From Gammaproteobacteria bacterium (GTDB lineage: Bacteria > Pseudomonadota > Gammaproteobacteria > UBA6429 > Thiohalophilaceae): a DNA stretch of 7,820 nucleotides. The translations under genes were made by a program, and so were the position numbers. The stretch is from assembly GCA_029882235.1 (NCBI GenBank), contig JAOULB010000087.1, positions 1-7,820 on the forward strand, read 5' to 3'. Below the pieces are notes generated by a model. The model searched no databases and had not been told where the DNA came from. It saw nothing but the letters and a program-made list of their open reading frames with translations. This document shows, piece by piece, positions 1-5,705 of the stretch; the first letter of the stretch is position 1, and each line of letters opens with the position of its first letter.

Positions 1-17
1 AGACTGATTAATCAGTT

Positions 18-47
18 AAAAACGGTGCATGGCAAGACGCCATGCAC
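18..47 (-). terminator. Intrinsic terminator of the lipoprotein gene
   Basis: Read on the minus strand, a perfect 9-bp stem (GTGCATGGC at 25-33 pairing with GCCATGCAC at 39-47, 5-base loop) is followed by CG and five T residues (complement of 18-22). It begins 11 bases beyond the stop codon of the minus-strand gene. There is no T-run on the plus-strand side, so it should act in one direction only. Confidence 0.85.
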
Positions 48-58
48 TCGAAAGATAT

Positions 59-595
59 TTACTGGTACGTGTATGGATAGGTTGAAAAAATAATTGCACT
101 ACGCACTGAAAAACCAAATATCGGATTTAAGGTGCTGGTGGTTAACTCATTGCCGCTTATTCTGAACATGGACAGGACGACCTTGTTCATATTCGGATCG
201 ACTTCAATCCCATTTTCTAAGACCTGCCCATAGAGCAAATTGAGTTCTGTCGCAGCGCCACCATCAGCGGCAGTAGTATTGGCAGCAACCTCGTAGCTAC
301 CCAATGTTTCTCTATTTTTTACCCCGGCAGTAAGCAAATTCTGACATGAAGAATCCTGATAAAAAGTCTCGATATGCTTCATCGAGTTATCAGCATTAAA
401 GATAAGCGTAACTTTAAAATGTTCGGGCGGATCTCCATTGTCAAAATGAGTTGATGTACACGGGCTTAGCCAGGTGCCGATGATCTGCTCAGCAGGCGTA
501 TTTCCGCTTGGTCCATTTGCTGAATCACCACCACCGCATGCTGATAATGTGAAAATCATCAGCCCTGCTATTAAAATGGGTTTTAAGACTGTCAT
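59..595 (-). CDS. Putative small lipoprotein of unknown function
   Basis: This predicts a 178-residue secreted protein. Residues 1-20 form a lipoprotein signal peptide: a lysine at 5, a hydrophobic stretch, and the lipobox LSAC with the lipidated cysteine at 20. The following glycines (GGGDS) lack an inner-membrane retention Asp at +2, so outer-membrane sorting is expected. After a low-complexity linker (about 21-34) comes a compact domain opening with IIGTWLSPC, reminiscent of lipocalin-like or META-like lipoproteins whose first strand carries GTW; I cannot assign it to a family. Cysteines 46 and 84 could form a disulfide. The ATG at 595 is chosen over an in-frame TTG at 616 because GGGGAG lies 7 bases upstream of the ATG, inside the longer version. 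It is transcribed divergently from the TusA-CDF pair and has its own terminator, so it is probably monocistronic. Function is unknown; confidence is high that it is a real gene. Confidence 0.8.
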   Translation of the reverse strand: MTVLKPILIAGLMIFTLSACGGGDSANGPSGNTPAEQIIGTWLSPCTSTHFDNGDPPEHFKVTLIFNADNSMKHIETFYQDSSCQNLLTAGVKNRETLGSYEVAANTTAADGGAATELNLLYGQVLENGIEVDPNMNKVVLSMFRISGNELTTSTLNPIFGFSVRSAIIFSTYPYTYQ

Positions 596-602
596 TGAAT
601 AT

Positions 603-608
603 CTCCCC
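603..608 (-). promoter_or_regulatory. Strong Shine-Dalgarno deciding the lipoprotein start
   Basis: GGGGAG on the minus strand (complement of CTCCCC) stands 7 bases before the ATG at 595-593. It lies within the coding span of the longer TTG-start version, which is why the shorter protein is preferred. Confidence 0.75.
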
Positions 609-616
609 AATATCAA

Positions 617-752
617 TTAGTTACAAACTTAACTGGAAAACTATCACTTTTATATATATTTGTTAATGTGCAGATCCACATATATTCAACTGCCAGTCAC
701 GCGTCGATTTGCTAAGATCACAGGCCCGACCCCACATAAATACAGATACCCA
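617..752. promoter_or_regulatory. Divergent intergenic region with unresolved promoters
   Basis: These 136 bases separate the minus-strand lipoprotein gene from the plus-strand TusA-CDF pair and must hold both promoters if the genes have their own. The part around 635-665 is very AT-rich (TATATATAT). On the minus strand a TTAACA-like -35 spaced 17 bases from TAGTTT is possible but weak. On the plus strand TTGCTA at 709-714 has no well-spaced -10. I see no clear operator. Confidence 0.35.
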
Positions 753-983
753 ATGACCCAGCACCAACTCGACGCCCGGCGTATACTCTGCCCCATGCCA
801 GTGATCCGCACCCAGGATAAGGTCGCCACATTAATGCCCGGCGATGAACTGGTCGTGACCTGCACCGACCCCGGCGCCCTGAACGATATTCCGGCCTGGT
901 GTCGGATTAATGGACATAAAGTCTTAAACACGGAACAAAAGGATGATGAAGTGATCATTACACTCGAGGTTGGCGACGCATGA
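753..983 (+). CDS. TusA-family sulfurtransferase / sulfur carrier
   Basis: This is a 76-residue TusA/SirA-fold protein; E. coli TusA has 81. TusA proteins carry persulfide sulfur on a cysteine in a CPxP motif and pass it on, for example in tRNA 2-thiouridine synthesis or sulfur oxidation. Seen here: LDARRILCPMPV with the candidate catalytic Cys13, then PGDELVV, a DP turn and DIPAWC (Cys50), which matches the DIPGFC region of E. coli TusA. Cys37 is an extra cysteine. The ATG at 753 fits the family N-terminus; in-frame starts upstream (TTG 660, ATG 666) would add about 30 residues with no family resemblance. No Shine-Dalgarno precedes 753, so initiation may be weak or leaderless. The stop overlaps the CDF start (ATGA), implying translational coupling. 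True TusA versus a TusA-like paralogue cannot be settled, so no symbol is given. Confidence 0.85.
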   Translation: MTQHQLDARRILCPMPVIRTQDKVATLMPGDELVVTCTDPGALNDIPAWCRINGHKVLNTEQKDDEVIITLEVGDA

Positions 984-2164
984 GTCACGGTCACCACCAC
1001 CACCATCATAAACCGGCACATGCGAACAAGAACTCGGAGCGTTATCGCGCCACGTTGAAAGTTACGCTAGTCGGCTCAGTCATTGATTTATTGCTCGGTG
1101 TCGCAAAAATTGTGGTGGGCTTTATTGCGCAATCGCAAGCACTTATTGCCGATGGTATTCATTCACTGTCTGATCTCGGTACTGATGCGATTGTTCTCTA
1201 TGCCGCCAAGCATTCGCATCAGGAAGCCGATGAAGAACATCCCTATGGCCATGGTCGTATCGAAACACTGGCGACGGTTGGACTGGGTGTGGCTTTGTTT
1301 GCGGTTGCAATTGGCATCACCATTGATGCCGTGAACCGACTGTTTCATCCGGAGCATCTCTGGGTGCCCGGCATGCTGGCTATCTTTGTTGCAGGGATAT
1401 CGATTGTGGCGAAGGAAGCAATTTATCACTACACCATGCATGCGGCGAACAAGTATCGCTCCAATATGCTCAAGGCCAATGCCTGGCATAGTCGTTCCGA
1501 TGCGATCTCTTCCGTGATTGTTGTTGTGGGTGTGGCCGGCAGTATGTCGGGACTGGTGTATCTGGATGCGATTGCCGCGATTGGTGTGGCGATGATGATT
1601 GCCAAGATTGCCTGGGATCTGGCCTGGCATAGTTTGCGCGAACTCATTGATACCGGGCTCGAAGCCGAGCGCGTTGATGCCATTCGCGAAATGATCTTAA
1701 AAACCGATGGTGTGAAAACGCTGCACATCCTGCGCACACGCTTGATGGGCGGTGAGGCGCTGGTGGATGTGCATATTCAGGTGGCGCCCGAAGTGAGTGT
1801 TTCTGAAGGTCATCAGATCAGCGAGACGGTGCGCCAGCGCCTGATCAAGAATTTTGAAGAAGTCAGCGATGTCATGGTCCATATCGACCCCGAGGATGAT
1901 GAGCTGCATGCCCCCAATGCCAATTTGCCGCTGCGCGAAGAGATTCTGAACCGCTTGCAGGACAAATGGCAGCATATCGAGGTTAGCAGCCATATTGACG
2001 ACATTACCCTGCATTATCTGGAGGGAAAAATTAACGTCGAGCTCTTGCTTCCACTGGCCGAGATCGCGCATGATCCAGCCCGGGCCGCAGAACTCGTCCA
2101 GCAATTCGATAAAGTTGCGCAGTCACTGGATGAGGTTGGGGAAATCAAACTCTACTTTCACTAG
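980..2164 (+). CDS. Cation diffusion facilitator (Zn-type CDF efflux transporter)
   Basis: This is a 394-residue inner-membrane transporter of the CDF family, which exports divalent metals in exchange for protons. The cytoplasmic N-terminus is histidine-rich (MSHGHHHHHHKPAH). A roughly 190-residue membrane domain follows. The TM2 motif HSLSD gives His61 and Asp65, and the TM5 motif HSRSD gives His170 and Asp174. This HD/HD quartet is typical of Zn/Cd transporters rather than Mn or Fe members. HPYGHGR (87-93) is the usual TM2-TM3 loop. The cytoplasmic ZT dimerisation domain (about 230-304) keeps His265, His278, His301 and Asp303, equivalent to the YiiP C-terminal zinc ligands. About 90 further residues (305-394) form a second alpha/beta unit absent from YiiP-sized proteins. 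It overlaps the TusA-family gene by ATGA and has no terminator after it. Family is secure; metal specificity is inferred. Confidence 0.93.
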   Translation: MSHGHHHHHHKPAHANKNSERYRATLKVTLVGSVIDLLLGVAKIVVGFIAQSQALIADGIHSLSDLGTDAIVLYAAKHSHQEADEEHPYGHGRIETLATVGLGVALFAVAIGITIDAVNRLFHPEHLWVPGMLAIFVAGISIVAKEAIYHYTMHAANKYRSNMLKANAWHSRSDAISSVIVVVGVAGSMSGLVYLDAIAAIGVAMMIAKIAWDLAWHSLRELIDTGLEAERVDAIREMILKTDGVKTLHILRTRLMGGEALVDVHIQVAPEVSVSEGHQISETVRQRLIKNFEEVSDVMVHIDPEDDELHAPNANLPLREEILNRLQDKWQHIEVSSHIDDITLHYLEGKINVELLLPLAEIAHDPARAAELVQQFDKVAQSLDEVGEIKLYFH

Positions 2165-2180
2165 TGCACCAAAATGGTGC
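2165..2180 (+). promoter_or_regulatory. NtrC operator upstream of glnA
   Basis: TGCACCAAAATGGTGC is an inverted repeat matching the NtrC consensus TGCACY-N4-TGGTGCA except for the last base (G instead of A). It begins on the base after the CDF stop codon and lies 104 bases before the glnA ATG. The cognate regulator is encoded 3.5 kb downstream with a recognition helix of the enteric type. Activation or repression cannot be told from sequence alone; the adjoining extended -10 suggests it could block a sigma-70 promoter. Confidence 0.85.
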
Positions 2181-2182
2181 GA

Positions 2183-2191
2183 TGATAGAAT
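2183..2191 (+). promoter_or_regulatory. Candidate extended -10 promoter for glnA
   Basis: TGATAGAAT contains the extended TGn element and a -10 hexamer TAGAAT (5 of 6 to TATAAT). The predicted transcript start is near 2198, giving a leader of about 87 bases. There is no good -35; its place is taken by the NtrC operator, which would cover about -33 to -18. Binding there should hinder polymerase, like the sigma-70 promoters of enteric glnA and glnL. Inference only. Confidence 0.4.
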
Positions 2192-2284
2192 CGACCATTA
2201 CCCCATTTGCCAATCTTAGAAATGCATGCCGGCGCTGAATGATTTGCTCAAAGCTGATCTGTTTTATTTGTGAGGAGACACAGA

Positions 2285-3691
2285 ATGTCAGACAAAATAC
2301 TTAAATTAATGAAAGATGAAAACGTGAAGTTTGTCGACTTCCGTTTCACCGATACACACGGCAAGGAACAACATGTTTCTGTCCCTGCCCACACCATTGA
2401 TGCCGACCTGTTCACTGAAGGTAAAATGTTCGATGGTTCATCTATTGGGGGCTGGAAGGGCATTAACGAGTCTGACATGATCCTGATGCCTGATGAGAAC
2501 TCTGCCGTCATGGATCCCTTCACTGATGAACCTACGTTGATCCTGAGCTGCGATATTCTTGAACCTGCCACTGGCCAGGGTTATGAACGTGACCCACGCT
2601 CCATCGCCAAACGTGCTGAAGCCTATCTGGCCAGTACCGGTATAGGTGACACAGCCTTCTTTGGTCCTGAACCTGAATTCTTTATCCTTGACGATGTGCG
2701 TTGGGGAGCGGATATGAGCGGCTGTTTTGTAAAGATTGACTCTGAAGAAGCCGACTGGAACTCCGAGCGTGTTTATACCGATGGCAACATGGGTCACCGT
2801 CCTGGCGTTAAAGGCGGTTACTTCCCTGTACCTCCTGTTGACTCATTACATGACATTCGTGCCGCCATGTGTCTGGCACTGGAAGAAATGGGTGTACCTG
2901 TTGAAGTGCATCACCATGAAGTTGCCACTGCGGGTCAGTGTGAAATCGGTACCCGGTTCAGCACCCTGGTTGAACGTGCCGACTGGAACCAACGTATGAA
3001 ATACGTGATTCATAATGTTGCCCATGCCTATGGTAAGACTGCGACCTTTATGCCCAAGCCACTGGTAGGTGATAACGGATCAGGTATGCACGTGCACATG
3101 TCGATCGCCAAAGATGGTAACAACCTGTTCTCAGGTGAAGAGTACGGTGGTTTGTCTGAAACTGCCTTGTATTACATTGGCGGTATCATTAAACACGCCC
3201 GTGCATTGAATGCCTTTACCAATGCATCAACCAACTCTTACAAGCGTCTGGTACCAGGCTTCGAAGCGCCTGTAATGCTCGCGTATTCTGCACGCAATCG
3301 ATCAGCTTCTATTCGTATTCCTTTTGTTGCGAATCCAAAAGGGCGTCGTATCGAAGTGCGCTTCCCTGATCCAACCGCTAACCCTTATCTGTCCTTTGCG
3401 GCGTTGTTAATGGCGGGTCTTGATGGTATTCAGAACAAGATCCATCCGGGTGAAGCGGCAGATAAAGATCTTTATGACTTACCTGCAGAAGAAGCGGCCA
3501 ACATTCCTACAGTTTGCCATAGCTTTGATCAGGCGCTTGATGCACTGGATGCCGATCGTGACTTCCTAAAGGTCGGTGGTGTGTTCACTGATGACGTGAT
3601 CGATGCCTATATCAAGCTGAAGATGGATGAAGTTACACTTATACGTATGACTACACATCCGATTGAGTTTGACCTCTATTACAGCTGCTAA
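2285..3691 (+). CDS. glnA: Glutamine synthetase, type I (GSI-beta)
   Basis: This makes glutamine from glutamate, ammonia and ATP in the cytoplasm, as a dodecamer. The product is 468 residues, the standard length. Seen: the N-terminal beta-grasp with MFDGSSIGGWKGI (Asp50 of the ammonium site); metal ligands Glu129 and Glu131 in GPEPEFF; Glu212 and Glu220 in EVATAGQCE; His269 in NGSGMHVHM; the flap Glu327 in VPGFEAPV; substrate arginines 321, 339, 344 and 359; and the adenylylation Tyr397 in KDLYDLP. No essential residue is missing, so it is probably under GlnE adenylylation control. The ATG at 2285 is chosen because AGGAG stands 7 bases before it; an in-frame GTG at 2270 lies at that ribosome site and is discounted. 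Codons favour CGT, GGT and CTG, suiting a highly expressed gene. An NtrC operator precedes it and a strong terminator follows, so it is mainly its own transcription unit. Confidence 0.98.
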   Translation: MSDKILKLMKDENVKFVDFRFTDTHGKEQHVSVPAHTIDADLFTEGKMFDGSSIGGWKGINESDMILMPDENSAVMDPFTDEPTLILSCDILEPATGQGYERDPRSIAKRAEAYLASTGIGDTAFFGPEPEFFILDDVRWGADMSGCFVKIDSEEADWNSERVYTDGNMGHRPGVKGGYFPVPPVDSLHDIRAAMCLALEEMGVPVEVHHHEVATAGQCEIGTRFSTLVERADWNQRMKYVIHNVAHAYGKTATFMPKPLVGDNGSGMHVHMSIAKDGNNLFSGEEYGGLSETALYYIGGIIKHARALNAFTNASTNSYKRLVPGFEAPVMLAYSARNRSASIRIPFVANPKGRRIEVRFPDPTANPYLSFAALLMAGLDGIQNKIHPGEAADKDLYDLPAEEAANIPTVCHSFDQALDALDADRDFLKVGGVFTDDVIDAYIKLKMDEVTLIRMTTHPIEFDLYYSC

Positions 3692-3713
3692 TTAGTACTG
3701 TAAATAGTTCACG

Positions 3714-3739
3714 AAACGCCCCCATTGGGGGCGTTTTTT
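3714..3739 (+). terminator. glnA intrinsic terminator
   Basis: The stem AAACGCCCCC (3714-3723) pairs with GGGGGCGTTT (3727-3736) across a 3-base loop, and the T-run extends to 3739. It begins 23 bases after the glnA stop. It should isolate glnA from the DUF4124 gene and ntrBC, although some read-through is common in such loci. Confidence 0.93.
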
Positions 3740-3740
3740 A

Positions 3741-3769
3741 TTGCCGCAGTAGCAAAGCTTGTTTATGCT
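3741..3769 (+). promoter_or_regulatory. Candidate sigma-70 promoter for the DUF4124 gene
   Basis: TTGCCG (3741-3746; 4 of 6) is 17 bases from TATGCT (3764-3769; 4 of 6), directly after the glnA terminator. The predicted start, about 7 bases past the -10, falls on the A of the ATG at 3776, so the mRNA might be leaderless; this agrees with the lack of any Shine-Dalgarno there. Confidence 0.35.
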
Positions 3770-3775
3770 GTTGGC

Positions 3776-4411
3776 ATGATGAAACAGCCACTTCGACTAA
3801 TCACGCTTGCTCTACTGCTCACTGGCAACTTCTGTTTTGCCGAAGATAAGCCGGCTGATGAAATCGATGAGAAAAAGGTCTACCGCAGTTATACCGCAGA
3901 TGGCGTAGTTGAGTTCACGGATAACCCAAAGCAGGGTGGTGAAGAGATCCAGCTTGAAGTCTTGCCCGTTTATAAACAGGCTCCCCTGCCCACGGCAACA
4001 TTAAAATCATCGCCACGCAAAGAAATTAAAAAACTCAAGACGGTTAAAGCCAGTTACTACACGTCACTCAAAATCATTAGTCCGGAAGCCAACAGCGCGA
4101 TACGTAATAACGCTGGCAATGTCACTGTTAAAGTTCAGCTCAGTCCGGCCTTACGCAAAGACACCAAACATCAAATTGAATATCTTCTCAATGGCAAGGT
4201 AGTGAAAAAGGGCGGCTTAACAGTCACCCTGAGCAATGTTGATCGTGGTGCGCATCTACTCCAGGTACGAGTTGTGGATGCCAAGGGCAAGGTTCTGATT
4301 AGCTCTTGCACCGTCAGCTTTAACCTGAAACGCTATTTCAAACCTAAGGCTCAAAAAAGCCCTGCGCCAAGACAGGATCCCAATGCATTCCTTTTCGAGG
4401 ATGATGCCTAA
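3776..4411 (+). CDS. Exported DUF4124 domain protein between glnA and ntrB
   Basis: This is a 211-residue protein of unknown function. Residues 1-22 form a signal peptide (basic start, LITLALLLTG core, likely signal peptidase I cut after CFA), so the mature protein is periplasmic or surface-bound. Residues about 34-66 (KKVYRSYTADGVVEFTDNP) fit the DUF4124 pattern, a short beta domain common in gammaproteobacterial exported proteins. After a lysine-rich linker, residues about 96-186 look like an Ig-like beta-sandwich, with a nearly contiguous VDRGAHLLQVRVVD strand pair. The tail is basic, then acidic (FLFEDDA). Adjacent ATGs at 3776 and 3779 are both possible starts; an in-frame TTG at 3725 would lie in the glnA terminator and spoil the signal peptide. 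As I recall, DUF4124 proteins recur between glnA and ntrB in related bacteria, hinting at an envelope role linked to nitrogen control, but no function is known. Confidence 0.82.
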   Translation: MMKQPLRLITLALLLTGNFCFAEDKPADEIDEKKVYRSYTADGVVEFTDNPKQGGEEIQLEVLPVYKQAPLPTATLKSSPRKEIKKLKTVKASYYTSLKIISPEANSAIRNNAGNVTVKVQLSPALRKDTKHQIEYLLNGKVVKKGGLTVTLSNVDRGAHLLQVRVVDAKGKVLISSCTVSFNLKRYFKPKAQKSPAPRQDPNAFLFEDDA

Positions 4412-4414
4412 CCA

Positions 4415-4431
4415 TGCACTAAAATGGTGCA
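4415..4431 (+). promoter_or_regulatory. High-affinity-type NtrC operator upstream of ntrBC
   Basis: TGCACTAAAATGGTGCA matches the NtrC consensus TGCACY-N4-TGGTGCA at every defined position. It starts 3 bases after the DUF4124 stop codon and about 185 bases before the ntrB ATG, in a 205-base gap with no obvious terminator. CATAAT at 4460-4465 (5 of 6 to a -10 box, but without a good -35) lies downstream, so a repressing, autoregulatory role as at enteric glnL is plausible. Confidence 0.88.
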
Positions 4432-4540
4432 AGCTCCACAATTTTGCGCTATTCTGATTCATAATTACTGGCCGTTTTCAGCACCGCACGGGCTGTGCCT
4501 GCAAAATTATCGATGATTTATCTTTATTAATCAATAAGAT

Positions 4541-4546
4541 AAGAGG
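4541..4546 (+). promoter_or_regulatory. Shine-Dalgarno of the putative ntrB leader ORF
   Basis: AAGAGG stands 11 bases before ATG 4558. It is the only clear ribosome site in front of ntrB, whose own ATG at 4617 has none nearby. The AT-rich arms TTATCTTTATT (4518-4528) and AATAAGATAA (4533-4542) can pair with one bulged base and would touch this site. Confidence 0.5.
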
Positions 4547-4557
4547 TGTATATTAAT

Positions 4558-4620
4558 ATGGCTACTTTTATGGCGAGTGTGCACCAAAGTGGTCTGGAAT
4601 ATGCAAAACGGTATCTATGA
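4558..4620 (+). CDS. Putative 20-residue leader peptide overlapping the ntrB start
   Basis: ATG 4558 opens 20 codons beginning MATFMASVHQ and ending in EYAKRYL; its TGA at 4618-4620 overlaps the ntrB ATG at 4617 as ATGA. An AAGAGG ribosome site lies 11 bases upstream, while ntrB has no visible site of its own. The arrangement suggests that ribosomes terminating the leader reinitiate on ntrB, setting low NtrB output. The peptide has no membrane segment, no run of one amino acid that would suggest classical attenuation, and no family I know. A degenerate NtrC-like site falls inside it. A chance ORF of this length is easy to obtain, so only the ribosome site and exact overlap support it. Confidence 0.42.
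   Translation: MATFMASVHQSGLEYAKRYL
4580..4595 (+). promoter_or_regulatory. Degenerate NtrC-like site upstream of ntrB
   Basis: TGCACCAAAGTGGTCT has a perfect left half-site (TGCACC) and TGGT of the right half, followed by CT instead of GCA. It is centred about 165 bases downstream of the strong operator at 4415-4431 and about 30 bases before the ntrB start. It could be a weak cooperative site allowing looping, or a decayed one. Confidence 0.45.
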
Positions 4621-5705
4621 ATGCTGTTAAGCCAATACCGCTAATGACTGACATCCCGCAACGCATACTCGAGAGCCTCCATTCTGTGGTGATGCTGTTC
4701 GATCGCGAGCTGCGGCTACGTTATATCAATCCCGCCGGGGAAATGCTGTTTGAGGCCAGTGCGCGCCACCTGCTGGATTCACCTATCGCGGAACTCATCC
4801 AGGTGGATGACAATTTGATCACTGCCCTGCAGGAGGTCATCGATACCGCCCACCCCTTTACCAAGCACGAACAGAAACTCATGCTGTTGGCACAACGTGA
4901 GATCACGGTTGATATGGTGGTTTCGACTTTACAGGAAGCACACGGTCAGACTGAACTACTGGTTGAAATGAATCCGATTAATCGTCTGTTGCAAATCACA
5001 CGTGATGAAAATCTGGTTAATCAACAAAAGACCACGCGCGAATTACTGCGCGGTCTGGCCCATGAAGTGAAAAACCCATTGGGTGGTTTACGCGGCGCCG
5101 CACAGTTACTGGAAAAAGAATTGCCGAATGAAACATTAAAAGAATACACCAATGTCATTATTCGAGAGGCGGATCGATTACAGAAACTGGTGAACCAGAT
5201 CCTGGGTCCAAACCGTATGCCCAAGGTAAAGGCAACGAATATCCTTGAAATGGTTGAACGAGTACGCAGTTTGATTCTTGCTGAAAAGCATCATGGCATT
5301 ACGATTAAGCGTGATTATGATCCCAGTATTCCTGACGTTGAGATCGATCCGGATCAATTGATTCAGTCTGTTTTAAACATCGTGCGTAATGCCTGTCAGG
5401 CTATGAATGATGACGGTGTGATTACATTAAGAACGCGCATCTTACGCAATCAAACCATTGGCCAGGAAACGCATCGCCTCGCGGCACGCATTGATGTGAT
5501 CGATAATGGCCCGGGGATTCCCGAAAAAATTAAAGAAAACATTTTCTTTCCGATGATCACAGGTCGCGCCGAAGGTAGTGGACTGGGTTTATCGATTGCT
5601 CAATCTTTAATACAACAACATGGTGGCCTAATCGAATGTGAAAGCGAACCCGGCAAAACGGTGTTCTCGATTATTCTGCCAATAACTCGGAGAACTGACG
5701 CATGA
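4617..5705 (+). CDS. ntrB: Nitrogen regulation sensor histidine kinase NtrB (GlnL)
   Basis: This is a 362-residue cytoplasmic kinase/phosphatase that controls NtrC, normally steered by PII. It has no membrane segment. A PAS domain covers about 12-125 (ILESLHSVVMLFD, YINPAGEMLF). The HisKA helix carries the phosphorylated His149 in GLAHEVKNPLGGLRGAA, close to enteric GlnL. The ATP-binding domain has an N-box with Asn258 (NIVRNACQAM), a G1 box DNGPGIP (296-302), an F-box region NIFFPMITG, and a G2 box GSGLGL (320-325). All catalytic motifs are intact and the length is normal. ATG 4617 was kept although it lacks a ribosome site, because it overlaps the stop of a short upstream ORF; ATG 4644 would also preserve the PAS domain. 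The stop overlaps the ntrC start by ATGA. Upstream NtrC operators suggest autoregulation. Confidence 0.96.
   Translation: MNAVKPIPLMTDIPQRILESLHSVVMLFDRELRLRYINPAGEMLFEASARHLLDSPIAELIQVDDNLITALQEVIDTAHPFTKHEQKLMLLAQREITVDMVVSTLQEAHGQTELLVEMNPINRLLQITRDENLVNQQKTTRELLRGLAHEVKNPLGGLRGAAQLLEKELPNETLKEYTNVIIREADRLQKLVNQILGPNRMPKVKATNILEMVERVRSLILAEKHHGITIKRDYDPSIPDVEIDPDQLIQSVLNIVRNACQAMNDDGVITLRTRILRNQTIGQETHRLAARIDVIDNGPGIPEKIKENIFFPMITGRAEGSGLGLSIAQSLIQQHGGLIECESEPGKTVFSIILPITRRTDA

Noticed and set aside
3..16. 14-base perfect palindrome ACTGATTAATCAGT
   Set aside because: A palindrome of this size is expected about once per two such windows by chance, and no gene context is visible at the edge.
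660..752. Longer TusA-family start at TTG 660 or ATG 666
   Set aside because: The added residues do not resemble TusA, and no ribosome site precedes either codon.
992..1009. His-tag run as evidence of a cloning artefact
   Set aside because: It is in a natural operon context with the ATGA overlap, uses mixed CAC/CAT codons, and His-rich CDF N-termini are common.
2270..2284. GTG 2270 as the glnA start
   Set aside because: It lies at the AGGAG ribosome site; ATG 2285 gives the standard 468-residue protein with Tyr397 in register.
4490..4502. GGGCTGTGCCTGC resembling a -24/-12 promoter
   Set aside because: Only 9 bases lie between GG and GC, whereas sigma-54 promoters need 10. TGGCCGTTTTCAGC at 4469-4482 fails the same way.
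4590..4605. TGGTCTGGAATATGCA with correct GG-N10-GC sigma-54 spacing before ntrB
   Set aside because: About one GG-N10-GC pair is expected by chance in 200 bases; the -24 box (TGGTCT) is poor, it overlaps the NtrC-like site, and the start would fall on the ntrB ATG.
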